Shown here one piece after another: positions 9,302-16,873 of a stretch of 64,000 nucleotides of DNA. The translations under genes and the position numbers were made by a program. Position 1 is the stretch's first letter. Each line of letters begins with the position of its first letter. Source of the stretch: Streptomyces puniciscabiei (GTDB taxonomy: Bacteria; Actinomycetota; Actinomycetes; Streptomycetales; Streptomycetaceae); the NCBI RefSeq assembly GCF_006715785.1, contig NZ_VFNX01000001.1:1812501-1876500 (forward strand), read 5' to 3'. Below the pieces are notes generated by a model, which saw only the letters and a list, made by a program, of their open reading frames with translations, did no database searches and had not been told where the DNA came from.

Positions 9302-9844
9302 ATGTCCAACACTCCCATGGCAGCGAGCCCGCTCACCCGGGCCGTACTCGAGATCGACGAGTACGTCTCCGGCCTCGGCTGGGACCAGCCCGCTCGCCTC
9401 TTCGCCCTTGTCGACACCGCACGGCTGCGGGCTCAGGAACCCGCGCTCGCGGCCCAGCTGGGCCTTGAGGACGAGTCCGCCTCCGCCGGTCTCACCCCGA
9501 TCGAGCAGGACGAGATCCCGTCCGGCAAGCCGCTGGACGAGTTCCTCGGCACCATCGCCTGGCCGGACGCGGTGGTCGGCTGCGCGCTCTCGGTGGAGCG
9601 CCTGATGCTGCCGCCGTCCGCCGAGGCGCAGGTCCCGGAGAACCTGAGCGAGGCCAAGCTGGCCAAGTGGGTCGCCGACCACCCCGAGCGCCAGGAGGTG
9701 CGCATGACGGTCGCGGTGCTGCGCGACGGCGGGCGCGAGTCGGCGCTGCGGCTGCGCGAGAAGGACTCCCCGACGGAGGTCCTGACCGGCCCCGACCTGG
9801 TGCCCGGCCTGGCCGAGGCCCTGGCGGCGACGTTCGCGGACTGA
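9302..9844 (+). CDS. PPA1309-family protein
   Basis: A 180-aa acidic protein matching a family conserved across actinobacteria with no assigned function (PPA1309 type). Recognisable features are an N-terminal helical segment (SPLTRAVLEIDEYVSGLGWD), a central DEIPSGKPLDEFLGTIAWPD and a C-terminal region with VRMTVAVLRDGGRESALRLR. No membrane segment, signal or metal motif is visible. The ATG at 9302 is preceded by AGGA 9-12 nt upstream. It is divergent from the UPF0182 gene and convergent with the PDZ protease. Confidence 0.8.
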   Translation: MSNTPMAASPLTRAVLEIDEYVSGLGWDQPARLFALVDTARLRAQEPALAAQLGLEDESASAGLTPIEQDEIPSGKPLDEFLGTIAWPDAVVGCALSVERLMLPPSAEAQVPENLSEAKLAKWVADHPERQEVRMTVAVLRDGGRESALRLREKDSPTEVLTGPDLVPGLAEALAATFAD

Positions 9845-9866
9845 TCCCGGCCGGTTCGGTACGGCG

Positions 9867-9899
9867 CTGGGGGCGCCCCTGTCCCGGGGGCGCCCCCAG
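9867..9899. terminator. Bidirectional terminator hairpin
   Basis: A perfect 13-bp GC stem (9867-9879 with 9887-9899) with a 7-nt loop lies between the convergent 3' ends at 9844 and 9928. Confidence 0.85.
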
Positions 9900-9927
9900 C
9901 CGTGTCACCGTCGCGCGCGGGTGCCGC

Positions 9928-11025
9928 TCAGCCCTTGGTGGTGCACTTGGGCAGCGCCGCGGTGTTGCCGCTGCGGATGTCCTTCAGCGCGTCGAGCGCG
10001 TCGCCGATGTCCTTCACCTTGACCAGGGTGAGCCCGCCCGGGGTGTCCTTGGCGGCGGCCGCGCAGTTGTCGGCGGGCGTCAGGAAGTACTGGGCGCCCC
10101 GGTCGCGGGCGCCCACGGTCTTCATCTCGACGCCGCCGATCGGCCCGACGGTGCCGTTGTCGTCGATGGTGCCGGTGCCGGCGACGAACTTGCCGCCGGT
10201 CAGGCTGCCCGGGGTCAGCTTGTCGTAGATGCCGAGGGCGAACATCAGACCGGCGCTGGGCCCGCCGACGTCGGCGAGCTTGATGTCGATCGTGAACGGG
10301 AAGGTGTGGTCGGTGCCGGCGGAGATCCCGACGATGGCCCGCTTGGCGCCGCTGTCGTCGGACGTGGTCGTGGTGATGGTGACGTCCTGCGTCCTGCTCG
10401 CCGTCCTGTGCGCCTTCTCGGCGGCGGCCTGCTCCTTGGCGGGGACGACGGTGAAGACGGCGTTCTGCCCGGGCTTGTGCCTGGTGACGAGCTTGGCGAC
10501 GTCGGAGGGCTGCTTCACGGCCGTGCCGTCGACGGCCTTGATCACGTCACCGGCGTGCAGCCTGCCCTCGGCCGGCGAGCCCTTGACGACCGTGGAGACG
10601 ATCACCCAGGACTTCACCGGGACGCCCAGTTCCTTCAGCGCGGCGACCTTGGCGCTCTCCTGGGACTGACTGAACTCCTCCGCGTTCTGCTGCGAGGACT
10701 GCTCCTCGGTCGTCCCGTTCGGGTAGAGCGTGTCGTGCGGGACGATCTTGGTGTCGGGGTCCAGCCAGCCGTAGACCGCCTGCACCAGGTTCATGCGGAA
10801 GTTCGCGCTGGTCACCCGGACCGTCGTCATGTTCAGGTTGCCGTCGGTCGGGTACGTCCTGTGCCCGGAGATCTGCAGCACCGGCTCGCCGTCGTGGTCC
10901 CCGAGCGTGTTCACGGTCGGGCCGGGGGACATCTCCGCGTACGGCACGGGGATGAGCACTCCCGCGCACAGGAGCGCGATCAGCATCAGGGTGGAGGCGA
11001 GCATCGTCGCGGTGCGGCGTGGCAT
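9928..11025 (-). CDS. Membrane-anchored PDZ/Lon-like serine protease (YlbL type)
   Basis: A 365-aa protein with one N-terminal transmembrane or signal segment (residues about 7-27), a PDZ domain near residues 135-210 (VVKGSPAEGRLHAGDVIKAVDG) and a C-terminal Lon-type (S16) protease domain. The Ser of GGPSAGLMFALG and the Lys of GGVEMKTVGA form the expected Ser-Lys dyad. The domain faces outside the membrane. Substrates are not evident. It follows a 57-aa membrane protein gene by 48 bp and probably shares its transcript. Confidence 0.9.
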   Translation of the reverse strand: MPRRTATMLASTLMLIALLCAGVLIPVPYAEMSPGPTVNTLGDHDGEPVLQISGHRTYPTDGNLNMTTVRVTSANFRMNLVQAVYGWLDPDTKIVPHDTLYPNGTTEEQSSQQNAEEFSQSQESAKVAALKELGVPVKSWVIVSTVVKGSPAEGRLHAGDVIKAVDGTAVKQPSDVAKLVTRHKPGQNAVFTVVPAKEQAAAEKAHRTASRTQDVTITTTTSDDSGAKRAIVGISAGTDHTFPFTIDIKLADVGGPSAGLMFALGIYDKLTPGSLTGGKFVAGTGTIDDNGTVGPIGGVEMKTVGARDRGAQYFLTPADNCAAAAKDTPGGLTLVKVKDIGDALDALKDIRSGNTAALPKCTTKG

Positions 11026-11073
11026 GCCACGACAGTACGGGACGCCTCTGTCAGCGCACCGTCAGGGCACCCG

Positions 11074-11247
11074 TCACGCGCCGCCGGCACCCGTGTGGGA
11101 CCTCTCCATGGCCTCGCGGAACCGGGCATAGCCGTCCAGCTCCGGGCCGTCGCCGCGCATCTTACGAGTCCGATTGGCCCAACTGCCCCACAGTCCGCCG
11201 CCGATCGCGGCCACCAGCGGAATCAGCAGCCAGACAAGCGCCCCCAT
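11074..11247 (-). CDS. Small conserved membrane protein upstream of the PDZ protease
   Basis: A 57-aa ORF starting MGALVWLLIPLVAAIGGGLW, a single transmembrane helix, followed by a cytoplasmic basic and then acidic tail (RTRKMRGDGPELDGYARFRE). A strong GGGAGGT lies 5 nt before the ATG at 11247. It is 48 bp upstream of the PDZ/Lon-like protease on the same strand, so it may be a partner or substrate of that protease. I do not recognise a named family. Confidence 0.8.
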   Translation of the reverse strand: MGALVWLLIPLVAAIGGGLWGSWANRTRKMRGDGPELDGYARFREAMERSHTGAGGA

Positions 11248-11383
11248 GCCGACCTCCCAACGCCATGAGCGTCCGCAACTGACTGATCAGCAGATTAACC
11301 ATCCGCACTGACAACGCTCACGCGAGGGTGCCGGTTACGCAACACGGAGTGGCCCGTGTGCTCCGAGTGACGTATCTCAGCAG

Positions 11384-11489
11384 GCGCCGACCCGCCCTCC
11401 CGTCACCCGACCACCACCCCTCAACGACGGCGCTACGCGCCGACCCGCCCTCCCGTCACCCGACCACCACCCCTCAACGACGGCGCTAC
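11384..11489. repeat. Perfect 53-bp tandem duplication at the 3' end of moaE
   Basis: Two identical 53-bp units run at 11384-11436 and 11437-11489, and the first bases of a third continue at 11490. The unit starts GCGCCGACCCGCCCTCCCGT. The second copy contains the moaE stop codon (11486-11488), so the last codons of moaE and its stop are duplicated downstream. Full identity suggests a recent slippage or recombination event. The stretch 11248-11383 upstream shows no gene. Confidence 0.95.
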
Positions 11490-11944
11490 GCGCCGACCCA
11501 TTCATCGGTGCCGTCGGAGAACCTCTGGTGCTTCCAGATGGGCACCTCGTGCTTGAGGTCGTCGATCAGCTTCCGGCAGGCCTCGAAGGCCTCGGCGCGG
11601 TGCGGACAGGCGACGCCGACGACCACGGCCAGGTCCCCGACCCGCAGGTCCCCCACCCGGTGCACGGCGGCCAGCGCCCGCACCGGATACTCGGCCACCA
11701 CCTTCTCGGCGATCCGCCGCATCTCGGCCTCGGCACTGGGGTGGCAGGAGTACCCGAGCGCGTCCACGTCCGCGCCCCCGTCGTGGTTGCGCACCGTCCC
11801 TACGAACAGGGCGATGCCCCCGGCCGCGTCGTCCCCGACGGCCCGGAACACCTCGTCCACGGAGAGCGCGGTGTCCCGGACACCGATCACCTTGATGGGG
11901 TCCTGTGCCGCCTGCTCACCGGGGTGCTCGTTCGCGTGTGCCAT
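11486..11944 (-). CDS. moaE: Molybdopterin synthase catalytic subunit MoaE
   Basis: A 152-aa MoaE, the large subunit of molybdopterin synthase, which with MoaD inserts sulfur into cyclic pyranopterin monophosphate. Family motifs include GGIALFVGTVRNHD, HRVGDLRVGDLAVVVGVACPHR and the C-terminal VPIWKHQRFSDG with the conserved Lys. The start is MAHANEHPG at 11944; the upstream in-frame extension is unsupported. No other molybdopterin gene lies next to it, though moeZ is about 32 kb away. Confidence 0.93.
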   Translation of the reverse strand: MAHANEHPGEQAAQDPIKVIGVRDTALSVDEVFRAVGDDAAGGIALFVGTVRNHDGGADVDALGYSCHPSAEAEMRRIAEKVVAEYPVRALAAVHRVGDLRVGDLAVVVGVACPHRAEAFEACRKLIDDLKHEVPIWKHQRFSDGTDEWVGA

Positions 11945-12064
11945 ACCCCCATCGTGCCGCACGCCTGTGACACCGGGGAATACGAGATTCACCAGGCACG
12001 CGCGCGGGGACGTTTGGAGCCTCCTACGACGTGGCAGGGCGCAGGGGCACCCCACCCGCCCTGC

Positions 12065-13183
12065 TCACGCGCGGCGCCGGGCCTTGCGGGCCCGCCGGAC
12101 CACGGCGGCGGCGCCGAGCAGGGCCACCGTCGCCCCCGCGGCCCCCGCGGCCGTCGCGTCCTTGCGCCCGAGCCGCCGACCGGCCACCGTGTGCCGCCCG
12201 GAAACCTCCTCCAGCAGCTCCGCGAGGACCTCCTCGTTGGTCCACCGCGGCCGCCACCCGGCGTCGTGCAGCCGGCTGCCGCTGACCACCCACGGGTACA
12301 TCGTGTACGCCAGGTCGCCCGCCGGGGACGGCGTGAGCCCGATCCGGTGCAGCCGTGCCGCAGCGCCCAGCGCCACCGCCGACGGCAGCTCCATCCGCCG
12401 GATCCCGCTGAGCTCCTCGACCTCCTCCTGCTCCAGCCACCCGTCGCAGCCGACGGCCAGTTCCCCGTCGACCTTCTCCAGGACGGCGTACTCCAGGGCA
12501 CTGCACAGGTCCTCGACGTGGCAGAACTGCCAGGCCGGCCGCGACCCGGCGACGACGAGCAGCCGCGGCGACTCGAAGTACCGGGTCAGCGCGGTGTCCG
12601 TGCCCCCGACCAGCACCGCGGGCCGTACGACGGTGACGTTCAGCCCCGGATGCGCGCGCGGCGCCCGCCGGGCCAGCCGCTCGATCTCCAGCAGGTCCCC
12701 CACGCCGGTGGCCTCGGCGGTCGCGCGCAGCTCGGCGTCCTCCGAAAGGGGCAGCTCGTTGTCCGGCAGCGCGCCGTAGACCATCGCCGAGGTGCACAGC
12801 ACGACCCGGTGCACGCCGGCTGCCGCGGCGGCGGTCAGGACGGTCTGCGTCCCCCGGACGTTGTAAGCGCTGCGGGCGGCCGGATCGGTCTCCAGGTCGA
12901 GGTCGAGCGCGAGGTGGACGACCACGTCGGCGCCCCGCAGCTTGTCCGCGATGGCGGGGTCGCGCACGTCGAGGATGTGCCACTGTGCCTCGGCGCAGTC
13001 GCCGCGCCGCTCGTCGATGGCGACGACCTGCCTGATCTCCTCCGAGGCGGCGAGCCGCTCGGTGAGCAGGGCACCGACCCCGCCGGCGGCGCCGGTGACC
13101 GCGACGACGGGTCCGCGCACGGCGGGAGCGGGCGGGGTTGACGGGTTTCGCGCTGCGCGAACCTGCGGATCTGGGGAACTCAC
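12065..13183 (-). CDS. NAD(P)-dependent SDR-family epimerase/reductase with C-terminal membrane anchor
   Basis: A 372-aa extended short-chain dehydrogenase. The Rossmann motif VTGAAGGVGALL lies near residue 25, and a later CTSAMVYGALPDN carries the active-site Ser/Tyr region. The canonical YxxxK is not clean, so a catalytic role is uncertain. The C-terminus has a hydrophobic stretch (AAGAAGATVALLGAAAVVRR) and a basic end, suggesting a tail anchor. The GTG at 13183 has GGAG at suitable distance; the longer ORF to 13390 would overlap the divergent promoter. The substrate is unknown. Confidence 0.8.
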   Translation of the reverse strand: MSSPDPQVRAARNPSTPPAPAVRGPVVAVTGAAGGVGALLTERLAASEEIRQVVAIDERRGDCAEAQWHILDVRDPAIADKLRGADVVVHLALDLDLETDPAARSAYNVRGTQTVLTAAAAAGVHRVVLCTSAMVYGALPDNELPLSEDAELRATAEATGVGDLLEIERLARRAPRAHPGLNVTVVRPAVLVGGTDTALTRYFESPRLLVVAGSRPAWQFCHVEDLCSALEYAVLEKVDGELAVGCDGWLEQEEVEELSGIRRMELPSAVALGAAARLHRIGLTPSPAGDLAYTMYPWVVSGSRLHDAGWRPRWTNEEVLAELLEEVSGRHTVAGRRLGRKDATAAGAAGATVALLGAAAVVRRARKARRRA

Positions 13184-13374
13184 CGGGCGTCTCCAGCGGT
13201 TGTCTTCAGTACGAGCGCGAGTGACGCGTCCGTACCAGGTGTATCCATCCTGCCGCAGGCCTTCCGCGGGCGAAGCACCGAGGCCCGATCGGGTCCGGGT
13301 GTCTACGCTGGGTGGTGTTGTCGGGCAGCCGCGCCGCCGGAGAGAACCGGTGGCCTTACCAGCCGAGGAATCCC

Positions 13375-14832
13375 GTGAGTGACACCCCATTCGGTTTCGG
13401 CCTTCCGCCGGAGGAGCCGGAGGACGGCGACGAGGGCAAGAAGAAGGACCAGCAGAGCGGTGGTGGGCAGGGACCGGCCAACCCGTTCGGCTTCGGCGGC
13501 CTGCCCGGAGCCGGCGGCTTTGGCGGCCCCGGCGCCGACAATCCGCTCGCAGCGATGTTCGGGTCGCTGAACCCCACCGACCTGGGCGCCGCGTTCCAGC
13601 AGCTGGGCCAGATGCTCTCCTACGAGGGCGGCCCGGTGAACTGGGACATGGCCAAGCAGATCGCCCGCCAGACGGTCGCCCAGGGCACCCCGGACGGCAC
13701 GAAGGACGCGAGCGTCGGCCCGGCCGAGCGCAGGGCGGTCGAGGAGGCCGTCCGCCTGGCCGACCTGTGGCTGGACGACGCGACGTCCCTGCCGTCGGGC
13801 TCCGCCTCGGCGGTCGCCTGGTCCCGCGCGGAGTGGGTCGAGGCGACCTTGCCCGCCTGGCAGGAGCTGGTCGACCCGGTCGCCGAGCGGGTCGGCGCGG
13901 CCATGGGCGACGTCCTGCCGGAGGAGATGCAGGCCATGGCGGGCCCGCTGATCGGCATGATGCGCTCGATGGGCGGCGCCATGTTCGGCACCCAGATCGG
14001 TCAGGCCGTCGGCGTGCTCGCGGGCGAGGTCGTCGGCTCCACCGACATCGGCCTGCCCCTCGGCCCGGCCGGCAAGGCCGCGCTGCTCCCGGCCAACGTG
14101 GAGGCCTTCGGCAAGGATCTCGGCGTGTCGCAGGAGGAGGTGCGGCTGTACCTGGCCCTGCGCGAGGCCGCCCACCAGCGCCTGTTCGCGCACGTGCCGT
14201 GGCTGCGCTCGCACCTGTTCGGCGCGGTCGACGGGTACGCGCGCGGGATCAAGGTCGACACCGCCAAGCTGGAGGACGTGGTCGGCCAGTTCGACCCGCA
14301 GAACCCCGAGCAGCTGCAGGACGCCCTTCAGCAGGGCATGTTCCAGCCGGAGGACACCCCGGAGCAGAAGGCCGCCCTGGCCCGTCTGGAGACCGCTCTG
14401 GCGCTCGTCGAGGGCTGGGTGGACGCGGTGGTCCACGCGGCCGCGAAGCCGCGTCTGGCGTCCGCCGACGCCCTGCGCGAGACCCTGCGCCGCCGCCGTG
14501 CCACGGGCGGCCCCGCAGAGCAGACGTTCGCCACGCTGATCGGCCTGGAGCTGCGCCCGCGCCGGCTGCGCGACGCCTCCCGCCTTTGGGCCTCGCTCAC
14601 GGACGCGCGCGGGGTCGACGGCCGGGACGGCCTGTGGGCCCACCCGGACATGCTGCCGACCGCGACCGACCTGGACGACCCGGACGGCTTCGTGCACCGC
14701 GAGCAGCTGGACTTCTCCGAGCTGGACAAGATGCTCGGTGAGGCGGCGGGCGGCTCCCACGGCAAGCCCGACCTGCGCAAGAAGGACACCGACGGCGAGG
14801 ACACCGACGGCAAGGGCGACGACACCGAGTGA
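13375..14832 (+). CDS. Zinc-dependent metalloprotease-like protein (DUF2342 family)
   Basis: A 485-aa actinobacterial protein of the family annotated as putative hydrolase or zinc-dependent metalloprotease (TIGR03624/DUF2342). The N-terminus is Gly/Pro-rich (residues 1-60), followed by an all-helical domain. The motif LREAAHQRLF keeps the E and the second H of HExxH, but Arg replaces the first His, so protease activity is not assured. A GAGGA precedes the GTG at 13375. Its stop overlaps the start of the Nudix gene (GTGA), so the two are translationally coupled. Confidence 0.75.
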   Translation: MSDTPFGFGLPPEEPEDGDEGKKKDQQSGGGQGPANPFGFGGLPGAGGFGGPGADNPLAAMFGSLNPTDLGAAFQQLGQMLSYEGGPVNWDMAKQIARQTVAQGTPDGTKDASVGPAERRAVEEAVRLADLWLDDATSLPSGSASAVAWSRAEWVEATLPAWQELVDPVAERVGAAMGDVLPEEMQAMAGPLIGMMRSMGGAMFGTQIGQAVGVLAGEVVGSTDIGLPLGPAGKAALLPANVEAFGKDLGVSQEEVRLYLALREAAHQRLFAHVPWLRSHLFGAVDGYARGIKVDTAKLEDVVGQFDPQNPEQLQDALQQGMFQPEDTPEQKAALARLETALALVEGWVDAVVHAAAKPRLASADALRETLRRRRATGGPAEQTFATLIGLELRPRRLRDASRLWASLTDARGVDGRDGLWAHPDMLPTATDLDDPDGFVHREQLDFSELDKMLGEAAGGSHGKPDLRKKDTDGEDTDGKGDDTE

Positions 14833-15344
14833 GCCTGCATGACGACGCGGTTCTCGTGCTGAAGGGGTACGAGGGCCAGGACGAGCTGCGCCAGGCCTAC
14901 CTGGACCATCTGGCGGCCCACCCGGACGGCATGTGGAAGGCCTGCGAGGCAGGGCATGTGACGGCGAGCGCCCTGGTGGTCGACCCGGCGCACGAGCGGG
15001 TGCTGCTGACCCTCCACAAGAAGATGCGGATGTGGCTGCAGATGGGCGGCCACTGCGAGCCGGGCGACGCCACCCTCGCGGACGCCGCCCTGCGTGAGGC
15101 AACGGAGGAGTCGGGCATCGCCGGTCTGATCCTGCTGCCGAGCGGTCCGGTACGCCTGGACCGGCACCACACGCCCTGCACCTGGCACCTGGACGTGCAG
15201 TACGCCGCCGTCGCACCCGACGGGGCCGTGGAGGCGATCAGCGACGAGTCCCTGGACCTGCGCTGGTTCGCCTACGGTGAGGTGGCGGACGTGGCCGACG
15301 AGTCGGTCGTACGCCTGCTGGAGGCGACCCGCGCGCGCCTGTGA
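14829..15344 (+). CDS. Nudix hydrolase
   Basis: A 171-aa Nudix protein that would cleave a nucleoside-diphosphate-linked substrate. The Nudix box is at about residues 73-98 (GGHCEPGD, then REATEESGI); the metal-binding REATEES core is intact, while the upstream Glu of the strict consensus is not in the usual place. It starts at a GTG overlapping the stop of the previous gene by 4 bp. The substrate cannot be told from sequence. Coupling with the metalloprotease-like gene implies a joint role. Confidence 0.88.
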   Translation: MSLHDDAVLVLKGYEGQDELRQAYLDHLAAHPDGMWKACEAGHVTASALVVDPAHERVLLTLHKKMRMWLQMGGHCEPGDATLADAALREATEESGIAGLILLPSGPVRLDRHHTPCTWHLDVQYAAVAPDGAVEAISDESLDLRWFAYGEVADVADESVVRLLEATRARL

Positions 15345-15356
15345 CCCCGGGCATGT

Positions 15357-15390
15357 GTAAGGGGCGTCCGCACAGGCCGACGCCCCTTAC
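15357..15390. terminator. Bidirectional terminator hairpin
   Basis: A 12-bp perfect stem (15357-15368 with 15379-15390) lies between the Nudix gene (+) and the AIM24 operon (-). Confidence 0.82.
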
Positions 15391-15407
15391 CTTGGTTCAC
15401 TGGACGC

Positions 15408-16163
15408 TCAGCTCCAGACGTTCCCCTGGTTCTGCCCGCGTGCCCCGTGCTGCCCCATGCCGAACTGCGCGGCGAGGCCCTGCCCGATCACCGCGTTCTG
15501 CGGCGGCAGCAGCTCGCTGGGCTGGACCAGCGCGAACCCGGAGCCCATGAAGCTCAGCTCCCAGCCCTCACCGGTGTTGCCGCGCCGGCGCCACACTCCG
15601 GAGGAGTGCGTCTGGGCCTGCATCTGCACGCGCAGCCCGGTGGACCAGGCGACGATCGCGTCCGCGTCGCAGTTGACGTACTTGTCCGGCGTGACCCGCA
15701 TCAGCAGCGGCGCGCCCGAGGTCATCAGGGCGACCTTGCCGCGCCCGGTGATGTTCAGCTGGTACTTCCCCGAGCCGGAGATGCCGTAGAGGCTGTCGAC
15801 GGCGACGACCTCGTAGTGCAGCGAGGAGTCCATGGCGAGGACGTAGGAGCTGTCGACGGACAGCCCGTCCTGCTCGATGTCCATGATGTGCACGTGCTGG
15901 GCGAGGTTGGCGAGATACACCGTGCCCTGCCCGTGACAGCGCATCAGGTCCAGGCCCTCACCGGTGTACGCACGCGCGCGTGCCTGGTGGTTGTTCTGGT
16001 ACTCGGCGTCGAACTCCATCAGCCCCTGGTAGGCGACCATGGTGCCCTTGCGGGCGAGGATGTCGTCGTGACCCTCCAGGGTGACGCGGAGCAGCTGCGC
16101 GTTCTGCAGGCTCCAGCGCTCCTGCGTCTGGACGTCGTTGTGCGCGAAAAGCGGGCTTTGCAT
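15408..16163 (-). CDS. AIM24-family protein (third gene of operon)
   Basis: A 251-aa AIM24/TIGR00266-type protein with the beta-rich double fold of that family. Typical pieces are LEGHDDILARKGTMVAYQGLM, EGLDLMRCHGQGTVYLAN and a Gly/Gln-rich C-terminus after VVQPSELL-like sequence. AIM24 proteins have no firm enzymatic role; the yeast member supports mitochondrial membrane architecture. It is 17 bp downstream of another AIM24 gene, and together with the TerD-AIM24 fusion forms a three-gene operon. Confidence 0.87.
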   Translation of the reverse strand: MQSPLFAHNDVQTQERWSLQNAQLLRVTLEGHDDILARKGTMVAYQGLMEFDAEYQNNHQARARAYTGEGLDLMRCHGQGTVYLANLAQHVHIMDIEQDGLSVDSSYVLAMDSSLHYEVVAVDSLYGISGSGKYQLNITGRGKVALMTSGAPLLMRVTPDKYVNCDADAIVAWSTGLRVQMQAQTHSSGVWRRRGNTGEGWELSFMGSGFALVQPSELLPPQNAVIGQGLAAQFGMGQHGARGQNQGNVWS

Positions 16164-16180
16164 GGCTTTCTGACTCCCCC

Positions 16181-16861
16181 TCAGCCCCGGACCCGGATGC
16201 GGTCGGTGCTGTCCTCGCTGGGCTGGACGACGACGATGCCCTGACCGGAGAAGGCCATCTGGTAGGCCTCACCGCTGCCCCGGCCGATCAGCGACTGCGC
16301 CTTGAAGCTGCGCTTGCCCTTCACCTTCAGGTTCGGCGACCAGGCGACGAGCGCGTCCGGGTCGACGTACGTCTCGTCCTCGCCGCCGCCGCAGTCGACG
16401 ACGATCGGCTCGCCCCGGGAGGTCAGCGCGACCCAGCCCTGCCCGGAGATCCTCGTGTTCCACAGGCCCTGCCCGGCGAACTTCGCGAGCCCCTTGACGC
16501 GTTCCACGCCCCAGCTGAGGTGGGCGTCGAAGGCGAGCAGGTTGGTGGCGTTGACGGAGATGCCGTCTCCGTTGAGGTTGATCACGACGACGTTCGCACC
16601 GTAGTCGGCGAGATAGAGCAGCCCGTCCCCGGTGCACTTCATCAGGGGCGCGCCCTCGCCGGTGATCCAGTCGCGGGCGATCTGGCGGACGGCGGGCGGG
16701 TTGGGCTCGTACTGGACGAAGCCCTCGTAGGCGACCATCGAGCCCACGCGCGCGAGGAGGTCGTTGCCGGTCTGCATGGCGACCTTCAGCATGTGGTGGC
16801 CGTGGTTCTCCATGCGGGCGGTGACGGGTGCGGGGGCGTAGCCCGCGAGCGGCTGGTTCAT
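16181..16861 (-). CDS. AIM24-family protein (second gene of operon)
   Basis: A 226-aa AIM24-domain protein. LLARVGSMVAYEGFVQYEP and GLLYLADYGANVVVINLNGDG correspond to the same positions as in its two neighbours. It lacks the Pro-rich linker and TerD domain of the first gene. An AGAGGGAG lies upstream of the ATG at 16861. It is 12 bp downstream of the TerD-AIM24 gene. The function is unknown. Confidence 0.87.
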   Translation of the reverse strand: MNQPLAGYAPAPVTARMENHGHHMLKVAMQTGNDLLARVGSMVAYEGFVQYEPNPPAVRQIARDWITGEGAPLMKCTGDGLLYLADYGANVVVINLNGDGISVNATNLLAFDAHLSWGVERVKGLAKFAGQGLWNTRISGQGWVALTSRGEPIVVDCGGGEDETYVDPDALVAWSPNLKVKGKRSFKAQSLIGRGSGEAYQMAFSGQGIVVVQPSEDSTDRIRVRG

Positions 16862-16873
16862 GACGGGCTCCCT

